DNA from: Corynebacterium tuberculostearicum
GTDB taxonomy: Bacteria; Actinomycetota; Actinomycetes; Mycobacteriales; Mycobacteriaceae
DNA: 64,000 nt
Assembly: GCF_016127015.1 (NCBI RefSeq)
Contig: NZ_CP065972.1
Span: 1,984,001-2,048,000 of the forward strand
Direction of reading: 5' to 3'
The first letter of the stretch is position 1, and each line of letters opens with the position of its first letter. Positions 1 through 8,124 of this stretch are shown in pieces. The position numbers and the translations under genes were made by a program. The notes under the pieces were generated by a model. The model did no database searches, was not told the origin of the DNA, and saw only the letters and a list, made by a program, of their open reading frames with translations.

Positions 1-2
1 TT

Positions 3-497
3 TCCTTGGCTGATATGCGCAAAAGCATTACCACCGAGGTCGATACCGGCACCGGCGATAGGCAGCTAGCGGCCGAAGATTTTCGTAGCTCCGGACCAGC
101 GAAGCGGTTCTACGACGCCGAGTCGCGCGAGCTCCTCGGCCTAGATGCCACTGACCGGGTCACGGTAGAGCCCTTCTACACCATCGGCCGCGATATCTCC
201 GTCGAGCCGACCACCGGCACCATGGTGGACCTGCGCGAGAACATCAAAATCTTCTTCGCCGCGGACGAAAAGCAGGCCGGCACCATGGTGGCGAATGACG
301 ATACGGAGGACCGCTCCATCCTTGCCGCCGATCTGCGCTGGTCCGATGAGACCCGCGCGGAGCGCCTTAATGAGGTGCGCCCGGTCATTCGCACCATTCG
401 CGCCTTGATGGTGGTCGGATGGGCCGGCAAGGCCATCGGCGTTGGTCTATTGCTCTGTGCCGCCTATATGTACATGCGCCGCCACCGTGAAGGCTAG
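3..497 (+). CDS. DUF3068 family membrane protein, C-terminal part
   Basis: The frame is open from the left edge of the window, so this is the 3' part of a longer gene (family members are usually over 300 residues). The visible part is an extracytoplasmic segment followed by one C-terminal membrane helix and a short Arg-rich cytoplasmic tail (RRHREG). The next gene starts at a GTG inside this one, 11 bases before its stop. Gene order matches Mycobacterium Rv0227c and a C. glutamicum gene reported to be needed for lipomannan maturation; that role is inferred here from order and family only. The true start lies outside the window. Confidence 0.72.
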   Translation, partial: SLADMRKSITTEVDTGTGDRQLAAEDFRSSGPAKRFYDAESRELLGLDATDRVTVEPFYTIGRDISVEPTTGTMVDLRENIKIFFAADEKQAGTMVANDDTEDRSILAADLRWSDETRAERLNEVRPVIRTIRALMVVGWAGKAIGVGLLLCAAYMYMRRHREG

Positions 498-1905
498 GCG
501 TCTTTTACTCCTTATCTGGGGCACCCTCCTCGTGGCCGCGGTGTGCTGGCCCTTTGCCTTGCCCGGCGAGTTCTTGTGGCGCGATATGGCGTTGCTTGAC
601 CATCCGGCGCTTTCCCCTTCTGCCTTTGGTGACGGCAGTCTGCCCGCCCGCAATGCACCGCAAGATGGTTTCCTTGCTCTCGTGGGCGGCGCGTGGGCGG
701 CACGGGTGCTCATTTTTGCTGCCGCCGCGTCCTCCGCGCTCACCGCGGCGCGCTGGGCACGCTCTACAGTCGCCGCGGTGAGCGCGATGGCGGTGGCGGT
801 GGCCAATCCCTTCGTCATCGAGCGTCTCCTGCAGGGCCAGTGGTCGCTTGCGGTGGCTGCGTGGCTGCTGCCGGTCATCGCGTGGGCAGGAAGAAGGCAC
901 AGCTGGGTGGGGTGGCTGGCTATGTGGGGAGCTTCGCTTACCCCTACGGGTGGTCTCTTTGCCGTGGTGACCGCGGCGGTGACCTGCCGCAAGCGGGTAG
1001 CGCTCGGCGGCGTGGTCTTGTGTTTGCCGTGGGCCGTTCCGGGCATGTTCCATCCCGCCGCGCCCGGCGATACCGCAGCGGCGGTGGCCGCGTTTGGCCC
1101 GCGGGCAGAAGACTACGTCGGCACCGCGGGCGCGCTGCTGCGGCTCGGCGGTATCTGGAATGCAGAGGCGGCCATCGGGTTCGCCGTGTGCGGCGTCATC
1201 GTGGCGGTCATCGCCGTACTCGGAGCGTGGCGGGTTCCCGCGCGGTTGAGCATCCTCGCAGCGATTGGTCTCGGCGGGGCGATATTCTTCTGGCTGGTTC
1301 CCAGTGCTCTGGTGTGGTTCATCGATCACGTACCGGGGGCGGCGCTGCTGCGCGATAGCGGAAAACTGACCATGCTGGCGTTGCCGCTCTATGTGGCCTC
1401 GCTAGGGGCGCTGCCGAATCTGCCGGCAGCACTGGCAACCGTGGCTGCAATCGTGCAGCTGCTGCCCGTTCCGGGACGCCTCGCGGTGCTCGCGCCGCGG
1501 GATACGGGGATAGATGAGCAGTTGGTGCGCGCGATTGACGGCCGCGTGGCCTTCTTCCCAGAACGCGCCAACCTCGTGGAAGTTCCCGGCGGCGTGGCTG
1601 TCGACCCCTACTCCAAGGCGGTGGCCATGGTGGAATCGGGGGAATTAAGCGTAGACGGGACCGTGGTGGACCAAGCCTCGCCGCGATACCGGGCGGCGCT
1701 GCGCGCGTGGAAAGAGCACGATGTGGACCGACTGGCCGAGCTCGGCGTCGGTGTAGTCGTGGTGGACGGTGCCATAGCCGTGGAAACGGGCGCGCCGCGG
1801 CCGCAGGTTCCGTGGGCGCTTACTGCGCTGTGGATGGCGTGTCCGCTACTAGCCCTTGCAGCAATTCCGCGAACTGCTCGCCGGTCTTCTCCCACGAAAA
1901 GCTAG
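487..1905 (+). CDS. polytopic membrane protein (Rv0226c-like position)
   Basis: About 472 residues with many hydrophobic segments, starting with an N-terminal helix after a short basic stretch (VKARR). I chose the GTG at 487 because it overlaps the DUF3068 gene stop, as expected for translational coupling, and puts the first helix at the N terminus; the frame is open slightly further upstream. No catalytic motif was recognised. It lies in a glycolipid-assembly neighbourhood, so a role in lipoglycan or mycolate export or synthesis is possible but unproven. Its last 86 bases overlap the 3' end of the convergent glycosyltransferase gene. Confidence 0.6.
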   Translation: MKARRLLLLIWGTLLVAAVCWPFALPGEFLWRDMALLDHPALSPSAFGDGSLPARNAPQDGFLALVGGAWAARVLIFAAAASSALTAARWARSTVAAVSAMAVAVANPFVIERLLQGQWSLAVAAWLLPVIAWAGRRHSWVGWLAMWGASLTPTGGLFAVVTAAVTCRKRVALGGVVLCLPWAVPGMFHPAAPGDTAAAVAAFGPRAEDYVGTAGALLRLGGIWNAEAAIGFAVCGVIVAVIAVLGAWRVPARLSILAAIGLGGAIFFWLVPSALVWFIDHVPGAALLRDSGKLTMLALPLYVASLGALPNLPAALATVAAIVQLLPVPGRLAVLAPRDTGIDEQLVRAIDGRVAFFPERANLVEVPGGVAVDPYSKAVAMVESGELSVDGTVVDQASPRYRAALRAWKEHDVDRLAELGVGVVVVDGAIAVETGAPRPQVPWALTALWMACPLLALAAIPRTARRSSPTKS

Positions 1906-2929
1906 CGGCAAAATCCCGCGCGTTGGAGCCAAGGGTGCGGCGAAGGGGGGCGTCGGCAAGCAGCTGCTTAGTGGCCGCCACGAAGTCCTCTTCGCGCTCT
2001 ACCAGGATGCCGGTCTTGCCGTTGATAACGCTGTCACGCAGGCCAAACGTATAACCTACAGTGGGAACTCCATGTTGGGCCGCCTCCATTACTGCCAGAC
2101 CCCACCCCTCTTTACGCGAGGGCATCAGCAAGGCATCGGCACGGGCCAGCAAAGCGTGCTTATAGTCCTCGGTCACCTGGCCGCGGAAGCGCACGCGATC
2201 GCTTACTCCATGCTCCTCGGCATAGGAACGCAGGTTAGCCTCCCACCAGCCGGAGCCGATGACGTCCAGGACCGCGCCCGGGGTCTGCGCCACTGTATCC
2301 ATGGCATGCTCGATCTGCTTATGCGGCACTAGGCGCGAGAGCGTGACTAGGTGCACCTCGGCCTCTCGTTCCAGGGAAGGAACGTGGTCCGGAACGGGGT
2401 CCAGGCCATTGGCGATGATGTGCGCGCCCTTAATGCCCAGCGCCTCTAAATCCTCACGAGAGGCCTCAGACACGGTCACATAAGGTGCGCCGCGGTAGAC
2501 GCGCGGGGCCACTCGGGACTCGAGGAACCAACCGAGCCGTCCGAGGAGAGGGCCCGCTACCGGCCATTGCTCGCGGTGGCAATGGTGAGTAAGCAGCACC
2601 GTCGGCGCCCCGGACACCAGGCGAGCGAAGAAGGGGATGCCGTTTTGGGTATCGATTACCGCATCCACCCCGCGCAGGTCTCCCACCCCCAGGCGGCCGG
2701 CCAGCATCGCCGCCCAGGCACGCGGATACACGCCGAATTTGGCGCCACCGCGGCTATAGCGCACGCCGTCGCGCACCTCGCGGTGGGCGGCATTCATGTG
2801 CTTGGAGGTGCGAAAGACCACCTCGTGGCCTTGGGATGCTAAGTACTCGCCTACGCGCTCCAAGTAGCGCTCCGAACCACCGCCTTGTGGGTGGGTGGAA
2901 TCGCGCCAGCATAGTAAAAGAATCTTCAT
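1820..2929 (-). CDS. GT4-family glycosyltransferase (Rv0225-like)
   Basis: 369 residues with a two-Rossmann GT-B layout. The N terminus has the donor-side glycine motif GGGSERYLERV. The C-terminal half has the E-x7-E signature of family GT4 within EGWGLAVMEAAQHG, which binds the nucleotide-sugar. A cytosolic, membrane-associated sugar transferase is expected. The ATG at 2929 is 24 bases from the divergent methyltransferase ATG, so both promoters must overlap. Neighbours (methyltransferase, DUF3068 protein) match the Mycobacterium Rv0224c-Rv0227c block, linked to mycolate or lipomannan processing. The acceptor cannot be read from sequence. Confidence 0.82.
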   Translation of the reverse strand: MKILLLCWRDSTHPQGGGSERYLERVGEYLASQGHEVVFRTSKHMNAAHREVRDGVRYSRGGAKFGVYPRAWAAMLAGRLGVGDLRGVDAVIDTQNGIPFFARLVSGAPTVLLTHHCHREQWPVAGPLLGRLGWFLESRVAPRVYRGAPYVTVSEASREDLEALGIKGAHIIANGLDPVPDHVPSLEREAEVHLVTLSRLVPHKQIEHAMDTVAQTPGAVLDVIGSGWWEANLRSYAEEHGVSDRVRFRGQVTEDYKHALLARADALLMPSRKEGWGLAVMEAAQHGVPTVGYTFGLRDSVINGKTGILVEREEDFVAATKQLLADAPLRRTLGSNARDFAASFSWEKTGEQFAELLQGLVADTPSTAQ

Positions 2930-2935
2930 CGTGAG

Positions 2936-2954
2936 GTATTAGCCTAGTGGGTTA
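2936..2954. promoter_or_regulatory. overlapping divergent -10 elements
   Basis: Only 24 bases separate the two start codons. TAGCCT on the plus strand (2940-2945) and TAGGCT on the minus strand (2946-2941) both fit the actinobacterial -10 form TAnnnT and are almost the same bases. The plus -10 is 8 bases from the methyltransferase ATG, which has no Shine-Dalgarno sequence, so that transcript may be leaderless. This is a motif reading only. Confidence 0.4.
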
Positions 2955-3697
2955 TGAGACATACCCGTAAGATGGCCACGCTCCGCCGCTCCATTCAGCT
3001 GCTGCGTTCCTTCCGCTTTGAGCAGACGCGCCCGGAGATTTTCTACGGCGGGCTCGCGGAGGATACGGCTGCGCTGGTTGATAATCTCGGCCGCGACTTG
3101 GGCGTGCAGCTTTTCGGAGCACGGGTGCTCGATGTCGGCGGCGGTCCAGGCTATTTTGCGGACGCTTTTTCCCGGCGCGGCGCCCGCTACGTGGGATTGG
3201 AGCCGGATGCCGGCGAGATGTCTGCGGCCGGCATCCACTTGAGTAATTCCGTGCGCGGCGATGGCACCAACCTGCCCTTTGCCGATAATTCCTTTGACGT
3301 GGTCTATTCCTCCAACGTGGCCGAGCACATCCCCAATCCCTGGGATATGGGCGAGGAGATGCTGCGCGTGACCCGCCCCGGTGGTCTCACCATCCTGAGC
3401 TACACGGTGTGGCTGGGCCCCTTTGGCGGACACGAAACCGGCCTGTGGGAGCACTATGTGGGCGGCGAGTTTGCCCGCGATCGCTATGCCCGGCGCCACG
3501 GCCATCCGCCCAAGAATGTCTTTGGCACCTCGCTTTTCGACGTCCCCTGCTCCGCCGGCCTTGCCTGGGCGCAGAGCACCGGCGCGCTCAAACTCGCCTT
3601 CCCCCGCTATCATCCCAGCTGGGCATGGTGGCTAACCCGCGTGCCAGGGGTGCGGGAGTTTGCGGTGTCTAACCTGACGTTGGTGTTACAAAAGTAG
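2954..3697 (+). CDS. SAM-dependent methyltransferase (MtrP/Rv0224c-like)
   Basis: 247 residues, class I methyltransferase fold. Motif I is VLDVGGGPGYFADAF (about residues 57-71), followed by the acidic end of strand 2 (GLEPDAGE) and the post-motif FDVVYSSNVAEHIPNPW. The Rv0224c orthologue in C. glutamicum (MtrP) was reported to be required for efficient transport of trehalose mycolates; assignment here rests on gene order and general similarity. ATG 2954 is chosen as the most upstream start; an in-frame ATG at 2972 is an alternative. The stop codon is the first part of a hairpin interrupted by the downstream insertion sequence. Confidence 0.78.
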   Translation: MRHTRKMATLRRSIQLLRSFRFEQTRPEIFYGGLAEDTAALVDNLGRDLGVQLFGARVLDVGGGPGYFADAFSRRGARYVGLEPDAGEMSAAGIHLSNSVRGDGTNLPFADNSFDVVYSSNVAEHIPNPWDMGEEMLRVTRPGGLTILSYTVWLGPFGGHETGLWEHYVGGEFARDRYARRHGHPPKNVFGTSLFDVPCSAGLAWAQSTGALKLAFPRYHPSWAWWLTRVPGVREFAVSNLTLVLQK

Positions 3698-3705
3698 CCC
3701 CCAGC
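3697..3705. terminator. left arm of split bidirectional terminator
   Basis: GCCCCCAGC at 3697-3705 is the exact reverse complement of GCTGGGGGC at 5160-5168. Without the intervening insertion sequence and one copy of ACG, the two arms would form a 9-bp stem with a short loop between the convergent methyltransferase and pck genes. On the minus strand the stem is followed by CTACTTTTG. Confidence 0.6.
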
Positions 3706-3712
3706 AACGCCG

Positions 3713-3715
3713 ACG
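3713..3715. repeat. target-site duplication, left copy (ACG)
   Basis: ACG directly before the left inverted repeat matches ACG at 5155-5157 directly after the right one. Three bases is the usual duplication size for the IS3 family. Confidence 0.7.
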
Positions 3716-3740
3716 TGAACTGCTCCCCATTAGTTGGACT
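3716..3740 (+). repeat. IS left inverted repeat
   Basis: 25 bp beginning TGAACTG and ending AGTTGGACT; it pairs with 5130-5154 at 19 of 25 positions. Confidence 0.85.
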
Positions 3741-3778
3741 GAGAAAATCAGTTACCGACTAGTGGGGAGTAGTTTTCA

Positions 3779-4240
3779 TTGAGAGCTCGAAGTTCGCTGA
3801 GTGAGCATCAGCGCGAGCAGTTGGTTGAACTTTTTGAGCAAGGCATGGGCTTTAAGGCTGCTGCCACTGCTCTTGATATCTCCAAATACGCCGTCCGTAT
3901 GCTCTATCGTCGGTTTAAACTGCATGGCAGGCTATGTCTCGTGGAGAAACCGACTAAGCAGCAGTATTCGTTCGAAATCAAGAAGGAAATTGTCCAACGC
4001 CACCTTGCTGGTGAGACAGCGATGGATCTCGCGCGTGAATTTGGCCTGTCATCAGAGCAGCTAGTCAGCGGATGGTCGAGGAAATGGCGTAAAGGTGGCG
4101 ATGACGCGTTAAAACCGAAGCCGAAAGGCAGGCCTAAAGGTTCGGCCGCGCCGAAGCTGCTTACGGAGGAGGACAAGCTGCGTCGCCAGATCGCACGGTT
4201 GGAAGCGGAAAACGCTTACTTAAAAAAATGCGGGACTTGA
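3779..4240 (+). CDS. IS3-family transposase OrfA
   Basis: 153 residues from a TTG start 38 bases inside the left IR. Two helix-turn-helix segments are visible (around residues 5-45, with GFKAAATALDISKYAVRMLY, and 60-100, with AMDLAREFGLSSEQL), as in IS150-type OrfA, then a basic KPKPKGRPKG linker and a C-terminal leucine-zipper-like coil (LRRQIARLEAENAYLKK). OrfA binds the IS ends and forms the OrfAB transposase by recoding at an A7 run (4222-4228) near its stop. Confidence 0.9.
   Translation: MRARSSLSEHQREQLVELFEQGMGFKAAATALDISKYAVRMLYRRFKLHGRLCLVEKPTKQQYSFEIKKEIVQRHLAGETAMDLAREFGLSSEQLVSGWSRKWRKGGDDALKPKPKGRPKGSAAPKLLTEEDKLRRQIARLEAENAYLKKCGT
4222..4228 (+). promoter_or_regulatory. A7 slippery run joining orfA and orfB
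   Basis: Seven A residues lie where orfA must switch to orfB. The orfB frame is +1 relative to orfA (open back to 4224), not the usual -1 of IS3 elements. Fusion therefore needs loss of one A by polymerase slippage, a +1 or -2 ribosomal shift, or the run has changed length in this copy. Confidence 0.55.
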
Positions 4241-4310
4241 GGAATCAGGGACGCGCCTGAAAGTCCAGGCGATTGTCATCCTCAAGTCACAGCATCGTCT
4301 GCAATACCTT

Positions 4311-5120
4311 TTGGATGCGGCAGGCATGCCGAGATCGACGTTCTTCTACCACCAGAAACGACTCAGCGAGCCGGACAAGCACGCTGCGCTCAAAGACGCG
4401 ATCTTAGAAAGCTTCGAACGTAACAAGCATCGCTACGGCTACAGGCGAGCGCTACTTGACCTGCGTAACCAGGGATGGGTGGTCAATCACAAACTCGTCT
4501 ACAAACTCATGAGCGAGATGGGGCTTCGAGCCAAGGTCCGCCAGCGCAGGCCATATGTTTCCTATAACAAGACGATCAGCCACATTGCCGACAACACACT
4601 CGACCGCAAGTTCACCCCAGATAAGCCAAATACCGTCTTTGTCAGCGACGTCACCGAGTCCAGGGTCGCAGGCCGCAAGGTCTACCTATCACCGGTGATG
4701 GATCTGTTCGACCGTTCAATCGTTGCCCACACCGTGGCTACATCGCCGTCGACAACGTTTACCGCCGATTCTTTAACTAAAACGATTAAAACGTGTGCGC
4801 CTGAGCCTGGGTGGATGATGCATACCGATCAAGGATTCCAGTACCAGCATTCGTCCTGGCGCAACCTGATTCATGACAACGGTGGTGTTCAGTCGATGTC
4901 GCGTAAAGCCAACTGTTACGACAACGCGGTCATGGAAAATTTCTTCGGGCACTTAAAAACCGAGATGTACCACGGAGAAGTCTTCGACACCGTCGCAGAG
5001 TTCAACCAGGCCATCGACGACTACATCCAGTGGTACAACACCGAACGCATCCAACAACGACTCAAGGGCCTGACCCCGATGCAATATCGAAATCAGACCC
5101 TTGAAGCCCTAACCACCTAG
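4311..5120 (+). CDS. IS3-family transposase OrfB (DDE integrase core)
   Basis: 269 residues from the TTG at 4311, but the frame is open back to 4224 and the IS3-typical N-terminal part is encoded upstream of 4311, so it is probably made mainly as an OrfAB fusion. The HTH_21-like N-terminal region (AGMPRSTFFYHQ) precedes an rve catalytic domain. DDE residues are readable as D in VFVSDVTES, D in MMHTDQGFQY and E in YDNAVMENFFGHLK. The C terminus (YNTERIQQRLKGLTPMQYR) is typical. It appears intact. Confidence 0.9.
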   Translation: MDAAGMPRSTFFYHQKRLSEPDKHAALKDAILESFERNKHRYGYRRALLDLRNQGWVVNHKLVYKLMSEMGLRAKVRQRRPYVSYNKTISHIADNTLDRKFTPDKPNTVFVSDVTESRVAGRKVYLSPVMDLFDRSIVAHTVATSPSTTFTADSLTKTIKTCAPEPGWMMHTDQGFQYQHSSWRNLIHDNGGVQSMSRKANCYDNAVMENFFGHLKTEMYHGEVFDTVAEFNQAIDDYIQWYNTERIQQRLKGLTPMQYRNQTLEALTT

Positions 5121-5129
5121 AATTAAACC

Positions 5130-5154
5130 AGTCCAACTTTCAGGGGCCAGTTCA
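5130..5154 (-). repeat. IS right inverted repeat
   Basis: 25 bp ending in CAGTTCA; its reverse complement begins TGAACTG and ends AGTTGGACT, matching 3716-3740 at 19 of 25 positions. Confidence 0.85.
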
Positions 5155-5157
5155 ACG
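5155..5157. repeat. target-site duplication, right copy (ACG)
   Basis: Direct copy of the ACG at 3713-3715. Confidence 0.7.
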
Positions 5158-5159
5158 TC

Positions 5160-5168
5160 GCTGGGGGC
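5160..5168. terminator. right arm of split bidirectional terminator
   Basis: GCTGGGGGC, exact reverse complement of 3697-3705, six bases before the pck stop (plus-strand orientation). The arms are now about 1.45 kb apart, so the original hairpin cannot form as a normal terminator. Confidence 0.6.
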
Positions 5169-5174
5169 TAGTTC

Positions 5175-6998
5175 TTAAGAGGCGTTTTCTACGCGCTCCT
5201 TCAGGGCGCGGAACTGGTCCCACACCTCGGACGGCACGCGGGAGCCCAGGAAGTTGAGGTAGCTGGCGTTATCCTGCATATCGCCTTCCCAGTCCTCTGG
5301 GTTGACGGCAAGAGCGGCACGAACGTCCTCGATATCGAAGTCGATTCCCTCGAGGTCGATATCCTCGGCGCGGGCGGTGTGGCCCACGACGGTTTCCTCG
5401 GCCTCAACATTGCCCTCAATGCGGTCAATGATCCACTTGAGCACGCGGGAGTTCTCGCCGAAGCCCGGCCACAGGAAGCGGCCGTCGTCGCCACGGCGGA
5501 ACCAGTTAACCAGGAAGATAGACGGCATGCGGTCGCCGCCCTTTTCACCCATATCGATCCAGTGCTGCAGGTAGTCACCGGCGTTGTAGCCCATGAACGG
5601 AAGCATAGCCATCGGATCGTGGCGCAGGGTGCCGACGCTGCCCTCTGCCGCAGCGGTTTGGCCAGAGGCCAGCAGGGCACCGATCATGGTGCCGTGGTTC
5701 CAGTCAAAGGCCTGGGTTACCAGCGGAACGGTGGTCTTGCGGCGGCCGCCGAAGAGGATGGCGTCGATCTTCACGCCCTGCCAATCGTCGTACTCCGGAG
5801 CGGCGCTCGGGCACTGGGAAATCGGGACGCAGTAACGAGAGTTCGGGTGCGCAGCCTTAGTGGAGGAGGACGGAGTCCAATCCTGACCGGTCCAGTCGAT
5901 GAGGTGCTCTGGTGCATCCTTGGACATTTCCTCCCACCAGACATCGCCGTCGTCGGTAAGCGCAACGTTGGTGAAGATGGTGTTGCCCGGCTCCATGGTC
6001 TGCATGGCAATCGGGTTGGAGTCGTAGTTGGTGCCAGGGGCCACGCCGAAGAAACCATTTTCCGGGTTTACGGCATAAAGGCCGTCCTCGCGCAGGTGCA
6101 GCCAGGCAATATCGTCACCGACGACCTCAGCCTTCCAACCCGGAATGGTCGGGGTAATCATGGCCAGGTTGGTCTTGCCGCATGCCGAAGGGAAGGCGGC
6201 CGCAACGTGATACTTCTTACCCTCTGGGTTGGTGAGCTTCAGGATGAGCATGTGCTCAGCCATCCAGCCTTCTTCCTTAGCCATGACAGAAGCGATGCGC
6301 AGCGCGTAGCACTTCTTCGCCAGGATGGCGTTGCCGCCGTAGCCGGAACCGTAGGACCAGATTTCCTTGGTCTCCGGGAACTGGGTGATGTACTTGGTGT
6401 CATTGCATGGCCACGCCACATCTTCCTGGCCTGGCTCTAGCGGGGCGCCCACGGAGTGCAGGGCGTGGACGAAATCGCCGTCGGCACCAATCTTTTCCAA
6501 GGCTTCCGCACCCATACGGGTCATGATGCGCATGGAGAGCACCACATAGGCGGAGTCAGTCAGCTGCACGCCCAGCTTTGGTTCCGGATCGCTAATAGGG
6601 CCCATGCAGAAGGGAACCACGTACATGGTGCGGCCCTTCATGGAACCACGGAATGCCTCCGTCATTTCTTCCTTCATCGCAGCTGGCGGGGCCCAGTTAT
6701 TGGTGGGGCCAGCGCCATCTTCATTCTCTGTACAGATGAAGGTGCGGGATTCCACACGGGCAACGTCGGAAGGATTGGAGCGAGCCAGGTAGGAATTAGG
6801 GCGCTTTTCCTCATTCAGCTTGATAAGCGTGCCCTTTTCCACCAGCTCTGCGGCCAAACGGTCAGCCTCGTCCTGGGAGCCGTCTACAAAGACCACCTGG
6901 TCAGGCTGGAAGAGCTCAACATTCTCGCTGATCCAGCCGATAAGCTTTTCGTTTTTAGTCGGTAGCTCTCCGACGAGCCCTGGGATAGTGGTGGTCAT
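5175..6998 (-). CDS. pck: phosphoenolpyruvate carboxykinase (GTP)
   Basis: 607 residues, the usual length for GTP-dependent PEPCK. It converts oxaloacetate and GTP to PEP, GDP and CO2 at the start of gluconeogenesis. The P-loop/hyperreactive cysteine motif [13 protein letters not shown], the metal-binding [12 protein letters not shown] and the [12 protein letters not shown] segment are all present. Start ATG 6998 has AGGAG eight bases upstream; the frame extends to 7061 but that part lacks a ribosome site. It is divergent from trmB across a 349-bp region with repeated boxes. Its terminator was split by the insertion sequence. Confidence 0.97.
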   Translation of the reverse strand: MTTTIPGLVGELPTKNEKLIGWISENVELFQPDQVVFVDGSQDEADRLAAELVEKGTLIKLNEEKRPNSYLARSNPSDVARVESRTFICTENEDGAGPTNNWAPPAAMKEEMTEAFRGSMKGRTMYVVPFCMGPISDPEPKLGVQLTDSAYVVLSMRIMTRMGAEALEKIGADGDFVHALHSVGAPLEPGQEDVAWPCNDTKYITQFPETKEIWSYGSGYGGNAILAKKCYALRIASVMAKEEGWMAEHMLILKLTNPEGKKYHVAAAFPSACGKTNLAMITPTIPGWKAEVVGDDIAWLHLREDGLYAVNPENGFFGVAPGTNYDSNPIAMQTMEPGNTIFTNVALTDDGDVWWEEMSKDAPEHLIDWTGQDWTPSSSTKAAHPNSRYCVPISQCPSAAPEYDDWQGVKIDAILFGGRRKTTVPLVTQAFDWNHGTMIGALLASGQTAAAEGSVGTLRHDPMAMLPFMGYNAGDYLQHWIDMGEKGGDRMPSIFLVNWFRRGDDGRFLWPGFGENSRVLKWIIDRIEGNVEAEETVVGHTARAEDIDLEGIDFDIEDVRAALAVNPEDWEGDMQDNASYLNFLGSRVPSEVWDQFRALKERVENAS

Positions 6999-7347
6999 TA
7001 GTAATTCTCCTGAGGGTGGGTGTGAAAATTGGGGAAATAAATCCCCAACTGTGCCTTCCACCTCAAGATTAACGTGCTTATCCGAATAATTTGCGCAGAT
7101 TTTGTCACACCGGTTATATCCACTGCGTTTACCAGAACTTCACCAAGCGCAACCACAGATACTGTGTTAAAAATCGCCTTTTCCCATCCCCCTGTCTGGG
7201 GGTCTATTCCCCTCCACGACGGCAGACAAAACGATCATCCTCCACCCCCAACCGGGCCCACTGGTTATATCCGGACCGGCTTTGTCACACGCAACCCTCG
7301 GCGCGGCGTATTGCTTGGCAAGGCTAAGCAGGGAAAAATAGGCTGCA
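6999..7347. promoter_or_regulatory. pck-trmB divergent control region with repeated boxes
   Basis: 349 bases without a gene. TTTGTCACAC occurs at 7101-7110 and 7281-7290, and GGTTATATCC at 7112-7121 and 7263-7272. The two pairs are in opposite order (TTTGTCACAC first in the left pair, GGTTATATCC first in the right), suggesting bound-protein sites. A short inverted repeat, TTGGGGA/TCCCCAA, lies at 7030-7048. No regulator can be named from sequence; RamA, RamB and GlxR are known to act on C. glutamicum gluconeogenic genes, but these boxes do not clearly match their consensus sequences. Confidence 0.5.
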
Positions 7348-8124
7348 ATGAATAACACAGATAACTCTCAAAACGCCCGCGCTGGAGAAATGCCTCCAGG
7401 GCGCCCACCACAGACCGACTTCAATGCCGTATTCGACAACGATCTTGATTACCCACGCCTAGGCAACGTCACCTTCCGCCGCGGCACGTTGACCGACAAT
7501 CAGCATGAGCTTTTTGAAAAGCGCTGGCCAGAGCTAGGTCGCACGCTGGACGACGAGGTCATTGACCTCGAGGCCTGGTTTGGCCGCAGCGGCGCCAAGA
7601 CCATCGTGGAAATCGGATCCGGTACCGGCACCTCTACCGCCGCCATGGCGCCGAAGGAGGCCGATACCAATATCATCGCTGTCGAGCTCTACAAGCCGGG
7701 CTTGGCCAAGCTATTGGGCCAGATCGAGCGCGAGGGAATCGACAATATCCGCATGATTCGCGGCGATGGCATCGAGGTCATGGTGCGCATGTTTGCGCCG
7801 GAATCCCTTGATGGCATCCGCGTCTTCTTCCCGGATCCCTGGCCAAAGGCCCGCCACCACAAACGCCGCATCATCCAGTCGGGCACACTCAACCTTTTTG
7901 CCTCCCGCCTAAAAAAGGGCGGCGTGCTGCACGTTGCTACCGACCACGCCGGATACGCCGAGTGGATCGATGAGCTTGTGGACGTAGAGCCGAGCCTGGA
8001 TTACAAGGGCTGGCCGTGGCCGGAGTGCCCGCAGTTGGTGGACCGTCAGGTCATCACCAAGTTTGAGGGCAAGGGCCTAGACAAAGAACACGTCATCACG
8101 GAGTACCTCTGGGAGAAGAAATAA
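7348..8124 (+). CDS. trmB: tRNA (guanine-N7-)-methyltransferase
   Basis: 258 residues; makes m7G46 in the variable loop of tRNA using SAM. Motif I is [11 protein letters not shown] (about residues 90-100), followed by [12 protein letters not shown], and the family signature [16 protein letters not shown] is intact. The first ~45 residues are a variable extension, as in other actinobacterial TrmB. No good Shine-Dalgarno precedes ATG 7348. It starts the block trmB-NYN-mmpL3, the same order as Rv0208c-Rv0206c. Confidence 0.95.
   Translation: MNNTDNSQNARAGEMPPGRPPQTDFNAVFDNDLDYPRLGNVTFRRGTLTDNQHELFEKRWPELGRTLDDEVIDLEAWFGRSGAKTIVEIGSGTGTSTAAMAPKEADTNIIAVELYKPGLAKLLGQIEREGIDNIRMIRGDGIEVMVRMFAPESLDGIRVFFPDPWPKARHHKRRIIQSGTLNLFASRLKKGGVLHVATDHAGYAEWIDELVDVEPSLDYKGWPWPECPQLVDRQVITKFEGKGLDKEHVITEYLWEKK

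Larger units (their letters stand above)
3716..5154 (+). mobile_element. IS3-family insertion sequence, complete
   Basis: 1439 bp bounded by 25-bp imperfect inverted repeats (3716-3740 and 5130-5154) that match at 19 of 25 positions, begin TGAACTG and share the inner block AGTTGGACT. A 3-bp duplication (ACG) flanks it. It contains orfA and orfB in overlapping frames. Both termini and both ORFs look intact, and the end similarity and clean duplication suggest fairly recent insertion. It sits in the loop of a terminator between the methyltransferase and pck genes, so no coding sequence was broken. Confidence 0.92.
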
